From positions 148,364-212,363 of the forward strand of contig JAFGUB010000032.1 in the NCBI GenBank assembly GCA_016938735.1: a stretch of DNA of 64,000 nt, given 5' to 3'. The notes beneath the pieces are model-generated. The model searched no databases. It saw only the letters and a list, made by a program, of their open reading frames with translations, and was not told where the DNA came from. Position numbers and translations under genes: made by a program. The number at the start of each line of letters is the position of its first letter. Position 1 is the first letter of the stretch. Positions 25,900 through 35,895 of this stretch are shown one piece after another. The DNA comes from Campylobacterales bacterium. Its GTDB lineage: Bacteria > Campylobacterota > Campylobacteria > Campylobacterales > Sulfurimonadaceae.

Positions 25900-28887
25900 T
25901 CAAGCATTCAAGCTTTTTTGATGATTCCACATCACATCAAAAATGAACTCTTGATAGCGTTTTTGAAAACTATCATCATCGACAAACTTCTTAAAAATCT
26001 CGGTATGCGTGAACATCAGGTTCTGCATTACTTCCTGCAATCTTTTGTCAAGAGCTATTTTTGCATTCTGTCTGTCAGAATTTTTCATTGTATTAAGCAT
26101 AGCGCCATCCGATTGCAACGATTGCGGAATGTCTTGCGTAAGTATCTGATTTACCTTGTCGGGGTCAGCCCATTTGATATCACCAAACCGGACATTAAAT
26201 GCTTTAAGAATGCTTTCCAAGCTATCTCTCTCACCACCACCCTTGCCACCGCCCGGTTCAACTGGAGCAGGGTCAACAACTCCATCTTCATCATTCAGGC
26301 CGATATCTGTCTTTTTGTCACGGCTGAGTCTGTAGCTGTCCATATTGACCGTTTCAATAATATTCTCATCCTCTTTGTTGCTTTCAATGTGCAGTTTGGG
26401 TATTAGCAGTTTAAGATAGAGCCACATTTTTTCCCATATCTGCTTCTTGAAGTCAAGTAGCTTTGAAAGATAGCTATAGGTTCTGACAAAGGATTTGGCC
26501 TTAACCTTGAAATCAATCTTCTCATCTTCGCCCAGCTCACTATCAAAAATCGCCACACCCCTATCAATGATGGCATCAATATCCGCTCGATTGTTCTCTT
26601 TCGAGTAATATGCTTCAAAGAGCCTGTCCAAATCTTCTTGACTAAAAAGCTGATACCCTTCGAGGCCATCTTGCAGGTCATTCAGTTTATTCGGGTCAGT
26701 TCCTTCGCTCAGAATCGTGGTGGTAAAATACGGGTCGAAAGCTTCCTTGATTTCTTCAGTCGTGTTGTAAAAATCCAGAACAAAAGTATCGTTTTTGTAT
26801 GGTTTATAGGCTCGGTTGAGTCGTGAAAGTGTCTGAACAGCCTGAACATCCGCCAGCTTCTTATCGACATACATTGTATGCAGCAGCGGTTCGTCAAATC
26901 CTGTCTGGTACTTGTTGGCAACAATCAAAAATCGGTATTCAGCCTTCTTGAACTGTTTGGGTATGTCGCTAATACCATCCTCAAAAGGGTTCATGCTTAC
27001 TTCGGTGTAATCGATTCCCTTGTAGTTCTTTGTTCCTGAAAATGCAACGATAGCTTTATAAGTTGAGTTGATTTCCTTCAAGTATTCATCGAAAGCCTGT
27101 CGGTATTTGATGGCACTCTCAATACTTTTGGTCACCACCATCGCCTTTGCTTTTCCATCAATGAGATGTTTGACATCCTTATGAAAGTGGTCAATCATCA
27201 CACGGGCTTTCTGACCTATAGAAAACTCATGACCCTCAACGTATGCGCGAAGCTTTTTCTGTGCCTGCTTAGTTTCAAAATCCGGGTTGCCCTCAACTGC
27301 CTTAACGAGCTTGTAATAGGAGTTGTAGGTCGTATAGTTTTTCAGCACATCAAGAATGAACTCTTCTTCAATGGCCTGTTTCATTGAATAGAGATGGAAC
27401 GGATAGTATCGCCCGTCATCACCCTTGCGACCAAAGGTTTCGAGGGTTTTATTTTTCGGTGTTGCGGTAAAGGCGAAGTAGCTTGCATTAGTGAGCATTT
27501 GGCGAGACTCGACAAGATAGTCGATATAACTTTCCGTATCAATATTGCCTTCTTCATCCCGCAACTCTTCAATATCCTTGTTTGCAAGTACCGCGTTCAT
27601 TTTTGCTGCGTTGTCACCGCTCTGAGAACTGTGAGCCTCATCGATAATAATGGCAAACTTGGCATTGGCAAGTACGCCAATCTCCTGTAGAACAAAGGGG
27701 AATGTCTGCACGGTAGTAATAATGATTTTTTTTCTGTTCGCCAGTGCTGCACCGAGTTGCCCACGCTTCGTATCTGACTTGCCGGTAATGGCCTCCACAA
27801 CATTCTTGACCTGTGCAAATGCCTTGATATTGTCTCGTATCTGCTTGTCCAGTACCGTTCTGTCCGTTACGACAATGATGCTGTCGAAAATTGCCTTGTC
27901 TTCATTGTCATGCAGGCCTACAAGCTGATGCGCAAGCCATGTAATACTGTTCGACTTGCCTGACCCGGCGGAATGCTGAATAAGATAACGTTTCCCTACA
28001 CCCTTTTGTTTTACGTCGGAAAGTAACTGCCGAACAGCGGTTAGTTGATGATACCGTGGGAATATCATCTTCCTTTTGGTTTTACCTGTATCAGGGTCTT
28101 TTTCAACCAGAAGCTGGGCAAACTTCTCGATGATGTTTGAGAGTGACGATTTGGTTAATACCTCTTTGTACAGATAGTCGGTCTTGATGCCACTTAAATT
28201 TACTGGATTTCGTGCACCGTATGGTGGATACGGTCTGCCTTCATTTTGTCCTTTGTTGAAAGGGAGAAAAAAAGTTTTTTTACCCTTGAGTTCAGTGGAC
28301 ATAAAGACATCATCGGTATCAGCGGCAAAGTGCACCAAACATCTGCCAAAGTTTAGCAACAAGTCTTTTGGATCTCGGTCATTCTGATACTGCCTGATGG
28401 CGTGCTTGACTGCCTGTCCTGTGAAGGCATTCTTCAGCTCCATCGTAACCACTGGAAGACCGTTGATAAAAATTACAAGGTCAATGCGGTTTGCATGAGC
28501 ATCGCTGTATACCAGCTCTTCCGTGACGCTGAAGATATTGGCATCATAGTTTTTCTTGCTGGCCTCATTAAGCGCACTGACCGGCTCAGGATAGAAGAGC
28601 TGGACGGTTTTGTCAAAGTACTTCACCCCTTTGCGCAGGGTTTCGACGATGCCATCATTGCGAATTTTTTTATCAAGTCTGACCAGAAATGCCCGCTCGC
28701 CCTTGCTTTGAATCGTCGCCAGTGTTTCAGGTTGGGTTTCCCTCAGGAAAGAGATGAGTTGAGCTTTGTTGATGGCGAACTCTTTTTCGAAGTCGGTTGA
28801 AAAGCTCTGAACATAATCACCGCTGTCAGTCAGCTCTTGAATAATGAGTTTCTGGAAGCCTTTTTCACTTGTGTCAGCGTGTGTCAT
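25900..28887 (-). CDS. hsdR: Type I restriction enzyme, R subunit
   Basis: 995 residues, normal size. Cuts unmethylated DNA after ATP-driven translocation, in complex with HsdM and HsdS. The N-terminal nuclease has the D...ExK core (LPVVTMELKNAF at about 145-155). The translocase has Walker A HSAGSGKSNSITWLA (about 305), DEAH box IIIDEAHSSQSG (about 413), FAFTATPKNKTLE, and motif VI region VQTLSRLNRAYKP. Only a TAA separates it from the upstream membrane effector gene (TAAATG), so translation is coupled. It is divided from hsdS/hsdM by four other genes. Confidence 0.96.
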   Translation of the reverse strand: MTHADTSEKGFQKLIIQELTDSGDYVQSFSTDFEKEFAINKAQLISFLRETQPETLATIQSKGERAFLVRLDKKIRNDGIVETLRKGVKYFDKTVQLFYPEPVSALNEASKKNYDANIFSVTEELVYSDAHANRIDLVIFINGLPVVTMELKNAFTGQAVKHAIRQYQNDRDPKDLLLNFGRCLVHFAADTDDVFMSTELKGKKTFFLPFNKGQNEGRPYPPYGARNPVNLSGIKTDYLYKEVLTKSSLSNIIEKFAQLLVEKDPDTGKTKRKMIFPRYHQLTAVRQLLSDVKQKGVGKRYLIQHSAGSGKSNSITWLAHQLVGLHDNEDKAIFDSIIVVTDRTVLDKQIRDNIKAFAQVKNVVEAITGKSDTKRGQLGAALANRKKIIITTVQTFPFVLQEIGVLANAKFAIIIDEAHSSQSGDNAAKMNAVLANKDIEELRDEEGNIDTESYIDYLVESRQMLTNASYFAFTATPKNKTLETFGRKGDDGRYYPFHLYSMKQAIEEEFILDVLKNYTTYNSYYKLVKAVEGNPDFETKQAQKKLRAYVEGHEFSIGQKARVMIDHFHKDVKHLIDGKAKAMVVTKSIESAIKYRQAFDEYLKEINSTYKAIVAFSGTKNYKGIDYTEVSMNPFEDGISDIPKQFKKAEYRFLIVANKYQTGFDEPLLHTMYVDKKLADVQAVQTLSRLNRAYKPYKNDTFVLDFYNTTEEIKEAFDPYFTTTILSEGTDPNKLNDLQDGLEGYQLFSQEDLDRLFEAYYSKENNRADIDAIIDRGVAIFDSELGEDEKIDFKVKAKSFVRTYSYLSKLLDFKKQIWEKMWLYLKLLIPKLHIESNKEDENIIETVNMDSYRLSRDKKTDIGLNDEDGVVDPAPVEPGGGKGGGERDSLESILKAFNVRFGDIKWADPDKVNQILTQDIPQSLQSDGAMLNTMKNSDRQNAKIALDKRLQEVMQNLMFTHTEIFKKFVDDDSFQKRYQEFIFDVMWNHQKSLNA

Positions 28888-29790
28888 TTACTCTCCCTTA
28901 GGTGCATACTTTTCAAGGATTTTTTCGTTCGTAGCAGATAACTTTTTATTGGTGCCATCTTTAAAAAGCTTATAAAACCAATCTGGAATCAAGACTGAGC
29001 GAATTCTATTTTCACTGTATATGTAATCCTGATAAATACGGCAGCGCTGCTTTTCGTTAATAGCTTTAAAATTTTCACAATCGTGCAATATTTTTTTATC
29101 GACACTCCTGTTTTGAACAATTTGCCGATTCAAATTTCTTGATGTTTTGAAACTTAGATAAAAGAGTGGAATCAGTGGGAAGACGATAAATATTAGTGAG
29201 TCCTGAAAAGACATATTGAAATAAAAAGCTATGGATATAGCGAATAGCGCAATGAAGCCTATAAGCAGGTCTGTAAGCACTTTATATTTGGTTTTCAGTT
29301 CATTGCCCCAGATAATATTCATTCGCTGTGCAATTAATACTTTTAAGTAATGCGGGGCATCCCGTTCCTCACCATACCAATTTTGCAATGCTTCATCATC
29401 TCCTTTGAATGCTTGCTGTCCATCGAATATTTTCTCTTCACTGATGCCTTCCAGAATCAGTACATCATTTCTGTGGATATCAAAGACGCGTACATCAAAT
29501 TCCTCTTGCGCTTTCGCTCCATGGGCGATGAACTTGTCTGCGTATTGCTCCAAAAAGTACATAATAAGAATCCAAACCAGTCCAATACTGATAACAAGAG
29601 CATCGTATTCGAGTTCGATGCCAGCAACATTTTTTGCGTAGCGATAGCCCATATACACCAAAGGCAATACAATACTTACTATGAGCACTACAGTTTTGAT
29701 ATTTTTTGCTTTTGAATAAAAATAGCGCATCGCTCTGAGAAGTTCGAGGTTGGTTCCCATGTTTTGATTTGCAAACATCAATATCCCCAT
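28888..29790 (-). CDS. S-4TM family membrane effector (CBASS)
   Basis: 300 residues with four membrane segments in two pairs: about 33-51, 62-81, 172-191 and 196-213. The about 90 residues between the pairs and the C-terminal tail are cytosolic. This layout is the S-4TM putative pore-forming effector family, found beside cyclic-nucleotide synthases. On infection the signal molecule would open or assemble it and depolarise the membrane. It directly follows the CD-NTase gene (stop and start abut) and directly precedes hsdR. An internal ATG at residue 5 is an alternative start. Confidence 0.8.
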   Translation of the reverse strand: MGILMFANQNMGTNLELLRAMRYFYSKAKNIKTVVLIVSIVLPLVYMGYRYAKNVAGIELEYDALVISIGLVWILIMYFLEQYADKFIAHGAKAQEEFDVRVFDIHRNDVLILEGISEEKIFDGQQAFKGDDEALQNWYGEERDAPHYLKVLIAQRMNIIWGNELKTKYKVLTDLLIGFIALFAISIAFYFNMSFQDSLIFIVFPLIPLFYLSFKTSRNLNRQIVQNRSVDKKILHDCENFKAINEKQRCRIYQDYIYSENRIRSVLIPDWFYKLFKDGTNKKLSATNEKILEKYAPKGE

Positions 29791-30777
29791 TTATCCGTAT
29801 TGCGGAAAATCGCTTCCAAATATCTCGCGCCATTTGGCAATAGCCTTACGCATATCTTGGTCATTTGTTTCGAATGAGATGGCTTGTTTGGCTTTATCGT
29901 AAGACTCTTTAGCCTTTTCAGATATTTTTTGCCTGTCATACCAGCCATGAGTATTGATGTCTCCTTGAAAACCTTTGGGGTCCATTACTGGGTTGTAAAT
30001 AGCATTTTCTAAATGGCTCCAAAAGTCTCGTAGTTCAAAATCGATGTATTCGGAAACTTCATACTTTGAATCATAAAAATTAAGAATCATAATTTCGAAG
30101 AGGTATGAAGACATAGTGGGCATTGTCGGTCTTTTTTGCCAGTACTTCAGAGTCCGAATAATTTGAAGTATTTTGCCGTTATGTTTTTGGTTTACACTTG
30201 ATACGTTCGTCTGGTCAACCCGAGGGTCTGTAGCTTTCCAGTTGCCGCTTCCATCGGGAATCAAGTAAAAATCAGCAGTTGTAAAAAATGCTGGGACAAT
30301 GTCAAAGTTCCATTCATAAGAAGTAAGTGAAAGTGTGGCTGCCTCTTGTCTTCTATGGATATCAGCCTTTTTATAGTGCTCAATTTCTGACAAACCACTT
30401 ACCAATTTGTTGATAAGCTTTCTTGAATTTAATATACCATCATCGCACATTGGCCATAAATATTTTGCATCTTCAGGAACATGGATGACATATTCTTTGC
30501 CATATGAGTATTCAGTGTAAGTCGCTCCTGACGCTTTAAATGCCAATAACAGGTCAATATCATCTAATTCTCGAATCTTCGTATTTCTTGCGAAAGAGCC
30601 AAATTTAATGTGTTTTTCGTCGTAAAGAAAGGGAAAGTCTAATATTTTTGTAGGAAGCTTACAGAGCTGTTCTATTAGCCAATTACGGCTTTTTCGTGCT
30701 GTTTTAGTTCGTTCTGAATCCAGATTGACATAATCGCGGTTGAACTCGGTAAATGCCCCATTGACTGTTGTTGCCAC
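29791..30777 (-). CDS. CD-NTase, cGAS/DncV-like nucleotidyltransferase (CBASS)
   Basis: 328 residues. Pol-beta-type active site: Gly60-Ser61 in IKFGSFARNT, Asp73 and Asp75 in LDDIDLLLAF, and a third acid at about Asp159 in WNFDIVPAF. This is the SMODS pattern of enzymes that make cyclic di- or trinucleotides on phage infection. The product cannot be read from sequence. Gap to the XRE-ImmA gene is 15 bases. With the S-4TM gene it forms a minimal effector/synthase CBASS, without Cap2/Cap3 or HORMA/TRIP13 helpers. Confidence 0.87.
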   Translation of the reverse strand: MATTVNGAFTEFNRDYVNLDSERTKTARKSRNWLIEQLCKLPTKILDFPFLYDEKHIKFGSFARNTKIRELDDIDLLLAFKASGATYTEYSYGKEYVIHVPEDAKYLWPMCDDGILNSRKLINKLVSGLSEIEHYKKADIHRRQEAATLSLTSYEWNFDIVPAFFTTADFYLIPDGSGNWKATDPRVDQTNVSSVNQKHNGKILQIIRTLKYWQKRPTMPTMSSYLFEIMILNFYDSKYEVSEYIDFELRDFWSHLENAIYNPVMDPKGFQGDINTHGWYDRQKISEKAKESYDKAKQAISFETNDQDMRKAIAKWREIFGSDFPQYG

Positions 30778-30792
30778 TACATCATCCTTTTC

Positions 30793-31878
30793 CTATTTGA
30801 ACTCATATCTGCCCAGCTCTCTTCGTAGGTAGTGGTTGAACGGAATAAGCCCGTCGTGCGAAAGTCGTCCTATCACGATGGATGGTTTAATGCCCAAGGA
30901 GTCGGCAAATGCCGTTACTGTCGCCTTGGTAAAGCTTCCGCTCATGGCAAACGCTTTGAACTCCTTCATCGGAATCAGAAAGTCCCGCGCGAATTCGTCG
31001 GCCTCGCGCTCTTGCTGTTGAAGTTCAGGCGTGTTATAGCCGTTTTCAAGGAACATCTCGCGCTTGTTGTGCAAAAGGATATGCCCAAGCTCGTGAAAGA
31101 AGCTGAACCAGAAGATATCCGAAGTCTTTCCTTTTAGGCTCATCATGACGACGGCTTTGTCGCGGTTTTCTATCCAAAAGGTTGCTCCGTTGACACCACT
31201 GTTTTTAAAGTGCGGCAGCATCACGAACGCCACACCGCATGAAGCCAGCAGCGCTTTACACTCTGTAATCGCTTCGTTGATTTCCCTGTTCATGGATGCC
31301 CGAAGCTCCGGCAGGATTTTTTTGAACTTCGTTTTATTGAATGATTCGGTTTCGATGGACTCTGCCGCCAACCTGCCAGCCTGCACCCACGATGCGATGC
31401 TCTCATGAAAAATATTTTTATGATTCGTGACACGAAAGGCGCTCTGATATGCCCCGACGTGCTCAATGCGAGAAAGCTGTGCCACCGCAAAGAAGCGTCT
31501 CAGCTCATTAACCCGCTCTATCACGTTGCGAGTCGCTTTGACGAACCCATACTTCGCCAGTTCCGCATACGGGAACTTTGAGAGCAGGGTGCTTTCTTCT
31601 TCCATGACTCTCAGCTCTTCCTGTTTCGCAAGTACCATCTGGTACTCCGCTTCCAACCCTACCCAGATATGGGCGGGAACTCTCAATACATCCTCCAGCT
31701 CTATCGCCGTAGTCGGCGTAATGCTCTTTTTGCCCTTAATGATTTCATTAACGGCCTGTGTTGGTCTGCCAAGCCTCTTGGCGAGTTCAGCCTGACTCAT
31801 ACCAACCTCTTCCAGCACCTCTTCGAGATATTCGCCGGGGTGTATGGCTAAATCTGATTGATAGGTATTAGTCTCCAT
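30793..31878 (-). CDS. XRE-ImmA/IrrE protein (HigA-type antitoxin fused to zinc peptidase)
   Basis: 361 residues. N-terminal HTH at about 25-65 (MSQAELAKRLGRPTQAVNEIIKGKK) of the HigA/VapI type. C-terminal ImmA/IrrE domain with the zinc motif HELGH at about 261-265, followed by RETEADEFARDF-type (QEREADEFARDFLIP). Such proteins repress their own operon and may be cut or cut a regulator when stress occurs. It overlaps the HigB-like gene upstream by 11 bases. Next to the CBASS pair, it may gate expression of the whole block. Confidence 0.85.
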   Translation of the reverse strand: METNTYQSDLAIHPGEYLEEVLEEVGMSQAELAKRLGRPTQAVNEIIKGKKSITPTTAIELEDVLRVPAHIWVGLEAEYQMVLAKQEELRVMEEESTLLSKFPYAELAKYGFVKATRNVIERVNELRRFFAVAQLSRIEHVGAYQSAFRVTNHKNIFHESIASWVQAGRLAAESIETESFNKTKFKKILPELRASMNREINEAITECKALLASCGVAFVMLPHFKNSGVNGATFWIENRDKAVVMMSLKGKTSDIFWFSFFHELGHILLHNKREMFLENGYNTPELQQQEREADEFARDFLIPMKEFKAFAMSGSFTKATVTAFADSLGIKPSIVIGRLSHDGLIPFNHYLRRELGRYEFK

Positions 31879-32170
31879 AGTGCTTACTCACTTCCTCGAT
31901 TTTGGCGATATCGAACGAATCGCCGTCGTTGGTAATAATCAAACGCCAAAAGCCTGTGAGCTTGATGGCGTATTCTCCTTTTCGGTCTCCTGTCAACGGG
32001 TGGAAGTCCCACCCCGGCAAAGAGTAAAGTTCGTCGAAGTTCTTAGCTGCTTTTAGCGTATTGACCCGCATAATGAACTTTCGTGCAATCTGCGAGCCGT
32101 AAGCTTTCACCGCTTCGCTGCTGTTCTCATACTGTTTCTGAAGTTTTTTTGTCCGAAAGCTTATTTCCAA
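31868..32170 (-). CDS. higB: HigB/RelE-like toxin
   Basis: 100 residues. KKLQKQYENSSEAVKAYG, then LYSLPGWDFHPLTGDRKGEYAIKLTGFWRLIITN and a short C-terminal strand, which is the HigB mRNA interferase pattern. Basic and aromatic residues (Arg in DRKGEY, Arg in FWRL) fit the active site. Toxin before antitoxin is the usual higBA order. Located 37 bases after hsdS. Confidence 0.85.
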   Translation of the reverse strand: MEISFRTKKLQKQYENSSEAVKAYGSQIARKFIMRVNTLKAAKNFDELYSLPGWDFHPLTGDRKGEYAIKLTGFWRLIITNDGDSFDIAKIEEVSKHYGD

Positions 32171-32207
32171 TATCGACTCTTTTTCTTCACCCTTTAGGTG
32201 AATTGTA

Positions 32208-33518
32208 TCATATATTTTCTACGACTTTGATTTTTCCCGTCACGGCATTGGATATAAGGCTTTGGCGGTACTCTTTAAGGGAGGCAATTTCTTTCTCGAT
32301 AAGGTTGATACTCTTCTCTGCTTGTTCATTGACATCGGATATATGACTCACAATTTGACGTTGTTCTTCAAGAGGAGGCAGACCTATAAAATAATTAGCT
32401 AAAAAACCCGTCGCTATTCGTTTTTGTCCAGCTGAACCATGCATATTGGCTTCAGCGATTGTGCGAAGCTTTTTGTCTCTAAGAATGGAATGCAAATATG
32501 CAGCAATGATTTTTTTCGTTGCTCTGAACACAATAAACTCGGTACTCCCGTATCCAATATTATGAGTCAAGTTTTGCACGATGGCACAATTCCCATTTTC
32601 CATGCAAGGAGTGATTTTCGCAAATATCACATCCTCGTTTCTAAAGGCTGTATATCCTTGTGCAATTTCGCTCAGCGGTCTGAAGCTGTACTTTTTAATT
32701 CTTCCATATTCTTCGGAAACGTTTTCCATTGGTACAAACTCAATTTGTGTGTTTGGCTGTATGCCTTTTGCCTTTGAGCTTGGGTTAATTCGCACAATAT
32801 GCTTGATTTTCCGAATCTCCCAATGCTCAGGAATCTCACCAAGCCATTCAATACAGCTATCTTTACATGTAACGCTCTCATCCAAGCCACGAGTGACGGC
32901 TTTGTTGATAGCAGCTGTGCGTCGCTCTTTTAGTAACTCAATGAGTTTTTCCTGTTTAGCAATGTGGGCATCGATTTGGGAGGTTTTTTTGTTGATGAAC
33001 TCGGCAATGGCTTTTTGTTCTTTGGGAGGTGGAACCGGCACAACAAAGTTGTTGAACTCATCAGCGGGTAAGCGCCATCTTCCAAGCTGTGAACTTCCTT
33101 GTCCGAAAGCAAAGAAAATTTTATTTTTATATCCCGTTTGAAAGAGGTGCAGGTAGTACTCTTTCACCTGAGTATCATCTGTTAGGGTAAACACCCTGTA
33201 ATCAGGACTTGTTACGCCATCGTATTTGGAAATATCGACATAGCCTGTCAGTAAGTCCATATGGTTCATGGCAAAATCGTTTTTCTCGACAATCTGGTAT
33301 TTGGAGTAATCCATAGCGAGTTGACCTTCGCCACTGGTGATGTCCTTGACCTTTATACCGCTTTGAGTAATAGACAATACGTCCCAGTCGGTTGTTCCCG
33401 CAATTCTCTTTTTGATTTTGAATAGAAATTTGATTCTTCGTGTATCCCAATGTTCGGGGATGTCTCCCAACCACGCCTGAGCGCTATCTTTGTAAGTGTC
33501 GTATGGCTGGTACGTCAT
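32208..33518 (-). CDS. hsdS: Type I restriction enzyme, specificity subunit
   Basis: 436 residues with two target-recognition domains in tandem. Each starts the same way: WLGDIPEHWDTRRIKFLFKI at about 15 and WLGEIPEHWEIRKIKHIVRI at about 220. The conserved coiled-coil helices (KEQKAIAEFINKKTSQIDAHI and EEQRQIVSHISDVNEQAEKS) set the spacing of the two half-sites. The DNA target cannot be deduced. An exact TTACATGTAA (32863-32872) sits at the junction between the repeats and is read Thr-Cys-Lys. Its ATG overlaps the hsdM stop (TAATG). Confidence 0.95.
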   Translation of the reverse strand: MTYQPYDTYKDSAQAWLGDIPEHWDTRRIKFLFKIKKRIAGTTDWDVLSITQSGIKVKDITSGEGQLAMDYSKYQIVEKNDFAMNHMDLLTGYVDISKYDGVTSPDYRVFTLTDDTQVKEYYLHLFQTGYKNKIFFAFGQGSSQLGRWRLPADEFNNFVVPVPPPKEQKAIAEFINKKTSQIDAHIAKQEKLIELLKERRTAAINKAVTRGLDESVTCKDSCIEWLGEIPEHWEIRKIKHIVRINPSSKAKGIQPNTQIEFVPMENVSEEYGRIKKYSFRPLSEIAQGYTAFRNEDVIFAKITPCMENGNCAIVQNLTHNIGYGSTEFIVFRATKKIIAAYLHSILRDKKLRTIAEANMHGSAGQKRIATGFLANYFIGLPPLEEQRQIVSHISDVNEQAEKSINLIEKEIASLKEYRQSLISNAVTGKIKVVENI

Positions 33519-35674
33519 TACAAAATCTCATTCAACTGCATCTGCGTTTCGCCCATCAGCCTCTTGATATCGCTGGCAATAGCATTCAGCTCCCGGAGCG
33601 GCGTGAACGTGTAAAAATATTTTGTGAAGCTGATTTCATAGCCGACTGTGGTTTTGGAATGGTCTATCCAAGCGTCTTCAACATAAGGCAGTACTTCTGC
33701 CTCAAAATAGGTCTGGATGTCGTCTTTTAGTGGAACACTTTCAGTGTCGCGCAGTTCGCTGTCGGGCTCATAGGAGATGGTGCCGTCTTTCTCTTTTTTC
33801 TTTATGACCTTCTCCGCGTTTTCATCACGTACACTGACGGCATTTATAATCTGCTTTTTTTCCGGTGCAGAGAGCTTGATGTCCAAGGCTTTAAGCGTCT
33901 TGTCCAGCTCTTTGGAGAAACGGTTGAAGTCCATAAAGACAGTATCGCCGAAATGCTCCAGCAGTTTGAGCGCCACTTCATACAGCTCGCGTTGTTTTTT
34001 CCATACGGCTATGTCAAGCAGCTTCTTTTTATTGGCAGGAGTAATACTGATGTCGTGCATCTCAAAATGCTTTTCTATCAGTTCCTTGTGCTGTTTGATG
34101 TTGGTGTATACATCATCGCCGAAACGCTCCAAGCACCACTGCATCTCATCTTGAATGGCATCGAGGAATAAAATATTATGAATGGCTTCAGGGGTAAACT
34201 GAACCCTGAGTCTCAAAGGCCGTTCAACGGTGATTTTGTTGTAGCCGAAGTCGCTGTTGTCAAAGATTTTGCTTTTGTCGCTCTCTTGGAACTCGGTATA
34301 GATATCGGTAATAAGGTCAATGTGCTCAGGCTTCAGTTCATACGACTTGGCTCCCAGTGATTTACGCATCTTGTCATAATGCTCACTGGCATCTATAAGC
34401 TGAACTTTGCCCTTGCGGTGTTCGGGTTTGCGATTGCTCAAAATCCATATGTAGGTATTGATGCCCGTGTTGTAGAACATATTTTTCGGTAAGCCGATGA
34501 TGGCTTCGAGGTAGTCGTTTTCAATGATGTAGCGGCGGATTTCACTCTCTCCACTTCCCGCGTCACCCGTAAAGAGTGCCGAACCGTTGTGAACGGTGGC
34601 TATGCGGCTTCCAAGCTCCGTGGAGTTCTTCATTTTGGAAACCATGTTCATCAAAAAGAGCAGCTGCCCGTCCGAACTGCGCGGAACACCGACGCTGAAA
34701 CGGTGGTCGAGAATGGTCTTGTTCTCCCCGACGATGGCATCGTAATCGATTTTCCAGCTTTTTCCATAGGGAGGATTGGAGAGCATGAAGTCGAACTTCT
34801 TGTCACCGAAGCCGTCATTGCCCAGCGTCGAGCCATAGGCGATGTTTTCGGGGTTGTCGCCTTTGATGAGCATATCTGAGGTACAGACGGCGTAGGTTTC
34901 AGGGTTGACCTCCTGCCCAAAGAGTTCGAACTTCGCCTTCCCGCCCGTAAGCTCTTGGGCGTAGAGTTCCGCTTCAGTCAGCATCCCGCCGCTTCCACAG
35001 GCAGGGTCGTAGATAAGATATGAGGCATCTTTGAGCTTATCGGCGATGGGAATGAACATAATGTGAGTCATCAGCTTGATGATTTCACGCGGGGTGAAGT
35101 GCTCTCCCGCTTCTTCGTTGTTCTCCCCATTGAATTTACGAATCAGCTCTTCGAAAACATAGCCCATACCCAGATTGGAAAGTCCCGGAAGCTTTTCACC
35201 CTTGGAGTTTTTGCTCTCATGAGGGCTTAGGTTAATGTCTTTGGAGCAATACTTCTCGATGAGCGCGAAGGTGATACCCGCCTCTTCCATCGTCTGAAGC
35301 TGATTGCGCAGCTTGAACTTGGAGATGATATTTTGCACGTTGTCGCTGAAGCCGTCGAGATAGTTTTCGAGATTTGCCACGATATTGGACGGGTCGTTGA
35401 GCAGGGTTTCGAAGGTGAATTTCGAGTAGTTGTAAAACGGCAGCTTCGTTATCCCTGTCAATGCTGATTTGTTGTCGATTCCGTTGTCTTGAAGGAACTT
35501 GTAGGTCTTCAGCGTTTCCTCTTTGGTCGGCACCAAGAGTACGTCGAGACGACGCAGGACAGTAAACGGCAAGATGATGTCGCGGTATTTTCCCCGCGTG
35601 TATACGTCTCTTAGCACATCGTCGGCGATGCTCCAGATAAGGTTGACGGTTTGGTTATGGACTTTATGGTTCAT
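33518..35674 (-). CDS. hsdM: Type I restriction enzyme, methyltransferase subunit
   Basis: 718 residues from ATG 35674. Adenine-N6 methyltransferase: motif I DPACGSGGMLTEA at about 222 and motif IV LSNPPYGKSW at about 299. The N-terminal helical domain and C-terminal extension make it longer than E. coli HsdM, as in many related systems. First gene of a seven-gene minus-strand block. An in-frame extension to 35761 lacks a ribosome site. Confidence 0.95.
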   Translation of the reverse strand: MNHKVHNQTVNLIWSIADDVLRDVYTRGKYRDIILPFTVLRRLDVLLVPTKEETLKTYKFLQDNGIDNKSALTGITKLPFYNYSKFTFETLLNDPSNIVANLENYLDGFSDNVQNIISKFKLRNQLQTMEEAGITFALIEKYCSKDINLSPHESKNSKGEKLPGLSNLGMGYVFEELIRKFNGENNEEAGEHFTPREIIKLMTHIMFIPIADKLKDASYLIYDPACGSGGMLTEAELYAQELTGGKAKFELFGQEVNPETYAVCTSDMLIKGDNPENIAYGSTLGNDGFGDKKFDFMLSNPPYGKSWKIDYDAIVGENKTILDHRFSVGVPRSSDGQLLFLMNMVSKMKNSTELGSRIATVHNGSALFTGDAGSGESEIRRYIIENDYLEAIIGLPKNMFYNTGINTYIWILSNRKPEHRKGKVQLIDASEHYDKMRKSLGAKSYELKPEHIDLITDIYTEFQESDKSKIFDNSDFGYNKITVERPLRLRVQFTPEAIHNILFLDAIQDEMQWCLERFGDDVYTNIKQHKELIEKHFEMHDISITPANKKKLLDIAVWKKQRELYEVALKLLEHFGDTVFMDFNRFSKELDKTLKALDIKLSAPEKKQIINAVSVRDENAEKVIKKKEKDGTISYEPDSELRDTESVPLKDDIQTYFEAEVLPYVEDAWIDHSKTTVGYEISFTKYFYTFTPLRELNAIASDIKRLMGETQMQLNEIL

Positions 35675-35895
35675 GGTTTCTCTGCATATCATTTTTGGGC
35701 ACATTTTACCAATTAATAACTTCAGGAATATCAGAACCACTCCTTGCTCGGGAAACAACACGGAAAAATTTCTAAACGAACAGGTAGTAAGGCGATGGCT
35801 TGATTTGACAGGGCTACATGACGTCTTGCATTTTAATCATTTTATTTGCCGCTTAAAGTTAAGATTTGGTGATACCTATCAAACTGAATGCATTC

